Shown here: positions 51,965 through 54,909 of the stretch, in pieces
How positions within the stretch are numbered: position 1 is the first letter of the stretch
How the letters are laid out: each line of letters begins with the position of its first letter
Assembly: GCF_003425685.1 (NCBI RefSeq)
Contig: NZ_QJKM01000001.1
Coordinates: 1 to 54,909 of the forward strand
From: Rhizobium terrae
GTDB lineage: Bacteria; Pseudomonadota; Alphaproteobacteria; Rhizobiales; Rhizobiaceae
DNA: 54,909 nucleotides
Direction: 5' to 3'
Program-made: the position numbers and the translations under genes
The notes under the pieces: generated by a model
The model's database searches: none
Told to the model about the DNA's origin: nothing
The model's input: the letters and a program-made list of their open reading frames with translations, nothing else

Positions 51965-52674
51965 CGTCCCTTTTCAATTCTCCATTCGCGAAAGGCCTGT
52001 TCCGCTTCCGCTTCCGGCGGGTAGAGACCGAAAATACTGTCTCCCGCCCTCACGCGGTCCTCGACGAAATCTTCAAACGCAGTTTGCTCGAAGGCCTCGT
52101 CGGCGACCTCTTTAGCCATCGTGGCGGGAATGACAACTACGCCTTCATCGTCTCCAACGATAACGTCGCCCGGATAGACCGGAACATCGCCGCAGCCGAT
52201 CGGCTGATTGAGATCGAGCGCATGGTGGCGGATGAGGTTGGTCGGCGCGGACGGCTCGGCATGATAGGCGGGGAAGGGAAGTTGGGCGATATCCGGTGTG
52301 TCCCGAAAGCCGCCGTCAGTTACGACGCCTGCGGCCCCGCGCTTCCAGAGTCGGGTCATCAGGATTGCGCCGGCCGAGGCGGCGCTCGAATCCTTGCGGC
52401 TGTCGATGACCAGCACGTGGCCTTCCGGGCATTCCTCGATCGCCCGGCGCTGTGGATGACTGCGCCCGACAAAAACGCCAGTGTGGTCGATATCCTCGCG
52501 CGCCGGAATATAGCGCAGGGTGTAAGCTGGTCCTACCAGCCGCGGCGCATCCTTATTGATCTTGTGGACCCCGCGGATGAAGACGTTCCGCAGACCACGT
52601 TTCAGCAGGACGGATGTCAGCGTCGCCGTCGAAACGCCCTTCAGTTTTTCGCGCGTTTCCTCGCTGAAAGTCAT
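51961..52674 (-). CDS. RraA-like / HMG-aldolase family protein with intact Arg-Asp pair
   Basis: A 237-residue member of the RraA/4-hydroxy-4-methyl-2-oxoglutarate aldolase fold. Unlike the copy at 18374, it keeps the catalytic Arg-Asp pair (GVVTDGGFRDTPDI, residues 124-125) and the glycine-rich site GHVLVIDSRKDSSAAS, so aldolase or oxaloacetate-decarboxylase activity is plausible. CGDVPVYPGDVIVGDDEGVV is the family tail. The ATG at 52674 has GGGAGG six bases upstream and is preferred to a start 22 codons earlier. First gene of the uronate operon. Confidence 0.82.
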   Translation of the reverse strand: MTFSEETREKLKGVSTATLTSVLLKRGLRNVFIRGVHKINKDAPRLVGPAYTLRYIPAREDIDHTGVFVGRSHPQRRAIEECPEGHVLVIDSRKDSSAASAGAILMTRLWKRGAAGVVTDGGFRDTPDIAQLPFPAYHAEPSAPTNLIRHHALDLNQPIGCGDVPVYPGDVIVGDDEGVVVIPATMAKEVADEAFEQTAFEDFVEDRVRAGDSIFGLYPPEAEAEQAFREWRIEKGR

Positions 52675-52723
52675 GCTTATCCTCCCACTTCGGCATGCCT
52701 CTTTACCGCTAGAACTATTTAAG

Positions 52724-52756
52724 TTGTAAAAATCTGTCAATACTTGTAATCATCTG
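52724..52756. promoter_or_regulatory. Tandem 13-bp direct repeats in the divergent promoter region
   Basis: TTGTAAAAATCTG (52724-52736) and TTGTAATCATCTG (52744-52756) agree in 11 of 13 positions and are spaced exactly 20 bp apart, about two helical turns. On the minus strand a TTGACA (52740-52735) lies in the same stretch and may be the -35 of the uronate operon. A likely regulator site for GntR or another factor. Confidence 0.5.
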
Positions 52757-52874
52757 AAAAGCGGCCTATGGTCCGTTTTGCCGATGGGATGGAGGTCCGC
52801 GGCGGCTCTGGCGAATGGGAACCGCCATCAGTCGTTGCCTATGTCGGCTCGGTCTTGCATATGGGAGGAGATCA

Positions 52875-54824
52875 ATGCGCGACGACGAAATCATGTCTTC
52901 CGGCGTGAGCCGCCGGACGTTTCTGGCAGGCGTGAGCGGGGCGGTTGCCCTGTCTGTTGCGGGCGGCATCGCCAGGGCTGCCGGCACCAAGGAGGCTCCG
53001 CAGCTTGCGGCGCTGGTGAAGGACGGCAAGCTTCCGGCGCTGGCCGATCGCCTGCCGCAGAACCCTCTGGTCGTGAAGCCCTGGGAAAAAGTCGGCACCT
53101 ATGGCGGCACCTTGCGCCGTGGCCTGCGCGGTTCTTCGGACCATAACGGCATTCTGCGTATGGTCGGAAACCAGGGCCTTGTCCGCTGGAACCTCGAATT
53201 TACGCAGGTTCTGCCGAACCTTGCCGAGAAGTGGGAGGCCAATGCCGACGCCTCGCAATTCACCTTCCATCTCAGAAAAGGGGTGAAGTGGTCCGACGGC
53301 CATCCGTTCACGGCAGACGACGTGGTCTTTGCGATCGAGGATGTCGTCAAGAACAAGGAGCTTTACAGCGCGACGCCGGCGCAGATCCAGGTGGGCGGCA
53401 AGCCCGTCGTGGTGGAGAAGATCGACGATTACACCGTCAAGTTCACTTTCGCGGCGGCCAACGCCCTTTATCTCGAAAACCTTGCCACTCCGCTTGGCCA
53501 GCATCCGACGCTGTTCGCCAAGCACTACTGCAGCAAATTCCTGCCGAAATACAACCCGAAGCTCGCGGACGACGTAAAGGCGGCTGGTGCAGCGAACTGG
53601 CCCGATCTCTTCCGCGCCAAGTGCGGCGATATCGAAATCCCACAGCGATGGGGCAATGCCGAGAAGCCGGTTCTCGATCCCTGGATGATCAAGGAACCCT
53701 ATTCGGGCGGCGCGACCCGCGTGGTGATGGTCCGCAACCCTTATTTCTGGCAGGTGGATACGGAAGGCAGCCAGCTTCCCTATATCGACGAGTTGAACTT
53801 CGGCATCTCGCAGGATGTCGAGTCGCTGATGCTGAACGTCATCTCCGGCAAGCTGGACATTCAGGAGCGCCACATCAACTCGCTCTCGAACAAGCCCACC
53901 CTGTCGCAAAATACGAAGAAGGGCGATTACCGCCTGCTGTCACTGGTTCCGTCGGCGGCGCAGCAGTGCTCGCTGTATCTCAACATGACCCATAAGGATC
54001 CGGTGCTGCGCAAGATCTTTGCAGACAAGTCGGTCCGCCAGGCTTTGTCGATGGGCATCAATCGCCAGGAAATCATCGACATCGTCTATTTTGGCCAGAG
54101 CGAAAAATACCAGACCGGCCCGCGTCCGGGGCATCCCTGGCACCATGAGAAGCTGGCACGCCAGTTCACCGAATACGCGACCGACAAGGCCAATGCGATG
54201 CTCGACAAGGCCGGCCTCGACAAGAAGAACGCCAACGGTATCCGCCTGCGGCCGGATGGTCAGCCCTTCTTCTTCGCGGTCGACGTCATCCCGACGCTCT
54301 ATCCCGACCTCGTCGACGTGCTGGAACTGGTGAAGGCGCATTGGGCGAAGATCGGCGTGGACATGAAGGTCAACACGATCGAACGCGCGCTCTACTACAC
54401 GCGCGGCGACGACAACGCCCATGACGCGCAAGTCTGGCCGGGTCCGGGCGGTCTCGACCCGATGCTCGATCCGCGCGATTTCTTCGCCTTCCATCCTCAG
54501 GGGTCGCGTTACGCCATTCCATGGACGCTCTGGTACACATCCAACGGCGCCAAGGGCGAGGAGCCGCCGGAAAGCCAGAAGAAACGCTTCAAGCTATTCG
54601 ACGAAGCCCGTTCCACGGCCGATGTCGACAAGCGCGGCGCGATCATGAAACAGCTCTTCGACATCGCTGCGGAAGAGTTCGAGGTCATGGGCATCTGCCT
54701 TGCCGTCGGCAGCTTCGGCATCATCCGCAACAACCTGCGCAACGTGCCGGAAAAGCAGCCGGACAGTTGGTCGTGGCCGAATCCCGGTCCGGCCCTGCCG
54801 CAACAGTTCACGTTTACGAGCTGA
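52875..54824 (+). CDS. ABC substrate-binding protein, family 5, Tat-type signal
   Basis: A periplasmic binding protein of 649 residues from the chosen ATG, larger than most dipeptide-binding proteins and similar in size to those for oligosaccharides and alpha-galactosides in rhizobia. The Tat motif SRRTFLAGVSG precedes a hydrophobic stretch ending IARAAG. Family blocks are VGTYGGTLRRGLRGSSDHNG, FTFHLRKGVKWSDGHPFTAD and KSVRQALSMGINRQEI. GGGAGGAG is four bases before the ATG. Divergence from the uronate operon suggests the ligand may be a uronide oligosaccharide. Its permease genes would lie beyond the right edge. Confidence 0.9.
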   Translation: MRDDEIMSSGVSRRTFLAGVSGAVALSVAGGIARAAGTKEAPQLAALVKDGKLPALADRLPQNPLVVKPWEKVGTYGGTLRRGLRGSSDHNGILRMVGNQGLVRWNLEFTQVLPNLAEKWEANADASQFTFHLRKGVKWSDGHPFTADDVVFAIEDVVKNKELYSATPAQIQVGGKPVVVEKIDDYTVKFTFAAANALYLENLATPLGQHPTLFAKHYCSKFLPKYNPKLADDVKAAGAANWPDLFRAKCGDIEIPQRWGNAEKPVLDPWMIKEPYSGGATRVVMVRNPYFWQVDTEGSQLPYIDELNFGISQDVESLMLNVISGKLDIQERHINSLSNKPTLSQNTKKGDYRLLSLVPSAAQQCSLYLNMTHKDPVLRKIFADKSVRQALSMGINRQEIIDIVYFGQSEKYQTGPRPGHPWHHEKLARQFTEYATDKANAMLDKAGLDKKNANGIRLRPDGQPFFFAVDVIPTLYPDLVDVLELVKAHWAKIGVDMKVNTIERALYYTRGDDNAHDAQVWPGPGGLDPMLDPRDFFAFHPQGSRYAIPWTLWYTSNGAKGEEPPESQKKRFKLFDEARSTADVDKRGAIMKQLFDIAAEEFEVMGICLAVGSFGIIRNNLRNVPEKQPDSWSWPNPGPALPQQFTFTS

Positions 54825-54836
54825 TCTGTCTTTGCC

Positions 54837-54863
54837 GTGCCGCCGCTTAACCAGCGGCGGCAC
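54837..54863 (+). terminator. Hairpin after the last binding-protein gene
   Basis: GTGCCGCCGCT and AGCGGCGGCAC form an 11-bp perfect GC-rich stem with the loop TAACC, 12 bp after the stop, without a T run. In importer operons such hairpins often raise binding-protein message over permease message. Confidence 0.55.
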
Positions 54864-54909
54864 TCCACCACTGCAATTGCCTGTCAATATGAGGCGGCAG
54901 CCCTCGGGC

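Noticed and set aside
1..54909. tRNA, rRNA and prophage genes
   Set aside because: No cloverleaf with a T-arm signature, rRNA segment, integrase or phage structural gene was recognised on either strand.

Overview
The window looks like chromosome or megaplasmid DNA of a Rhizobiales alphaproteobacterium (Rhizobium, Agrobacterium or Shinella-like). The evidence is the GC-rich codon use, IalB and MipA family proteins, an Agrobacterium-type uronate dehydrogenase, the density of ABC importers paired with LysR, LacI and GntR regulators, and TTG/GTG starts behind strong GGAGG sites. No rRNA, tRNA or CRISPR array was seen. All functions below are read from protein sequence and context; no database search was run.

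Left part (1-15.9 kb), envelope and efflux. A degraded end of an IS3-family element (1-492) is followed by a two-component system whose kinase (815-2158) and regulator (3368-4090) are separated by a mipA gene on the opposite strand. A complete RND adaptor/pump pair follows (4288-8597), then a small glycosyltransferase and a receiver-like protein that has lost its acidic residues. Next come a 5'-truncated second RND pump (10256-11815), a 17-bp inverted repeat, a second two-component system (12040-14051), a DUF3313-type lipoprotein and a secreted cysteine-rich protein.

Peptide/amide catabolic operon (15.9-24.9 kb, minus strand). A tightly coupled eight-gene unit encodes a dipeptide-type ABC importer (two permeases, binding protein, fused double ATPase), a creatininase-family amidohydrolase, an RraA-like protein, a gamma-glutamyltransferase-like Ntn hydrolase and an N-formylglutamate amidohydrolase-like enzyme. 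A divergent LysR gene follows. The substrate is unknown.

Heme and surface region (26.0-41.1 kb, plus strand). An ECF sigma factor, a FecR anti-sigma factor, a HasR-like receptor with a signalling domain, a HasA-like hemophore and a HasD/HasE type I exporter form a heme-acquisition locus. The hemophore is unusual: a HasA heme-binding domain that keeps both heme ligands is joined to an RTX/serralysin-type secretion domain. Only 56 bp downstream is a 1002-residue autotransporter with a 17-unit Pro-Thr-Glu-Ala linker, then an IalB protein, a GT60-like polypeptide GlcNAc-transferase, a divergent second IalB and an unrecognised protein. This is the most interesting part of the window: it suggests heme scavenging combined with a mucin-like, possibly O-glycosylated surface protein.

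Sugar-acid region (41.2-54.9 kb). A LacI regulator faces an operon with a Gfo/Idh/MocA oxidoreductase, a sugar isomerase-like enzyme and a MalFGK-type sugar ABC importer; the promoter carries two matched operators. Converging on it is a minus-strand operon for oxidative uronate breakdown: RraA/HMG-aldolase-like protein, GntR regulator, uronate dehydrogenase, SMP-30 lactonase and a DHDPS-family dehydratase broken by a one-base frameshift. A Tat-exported family 5 binding protein closes the window.
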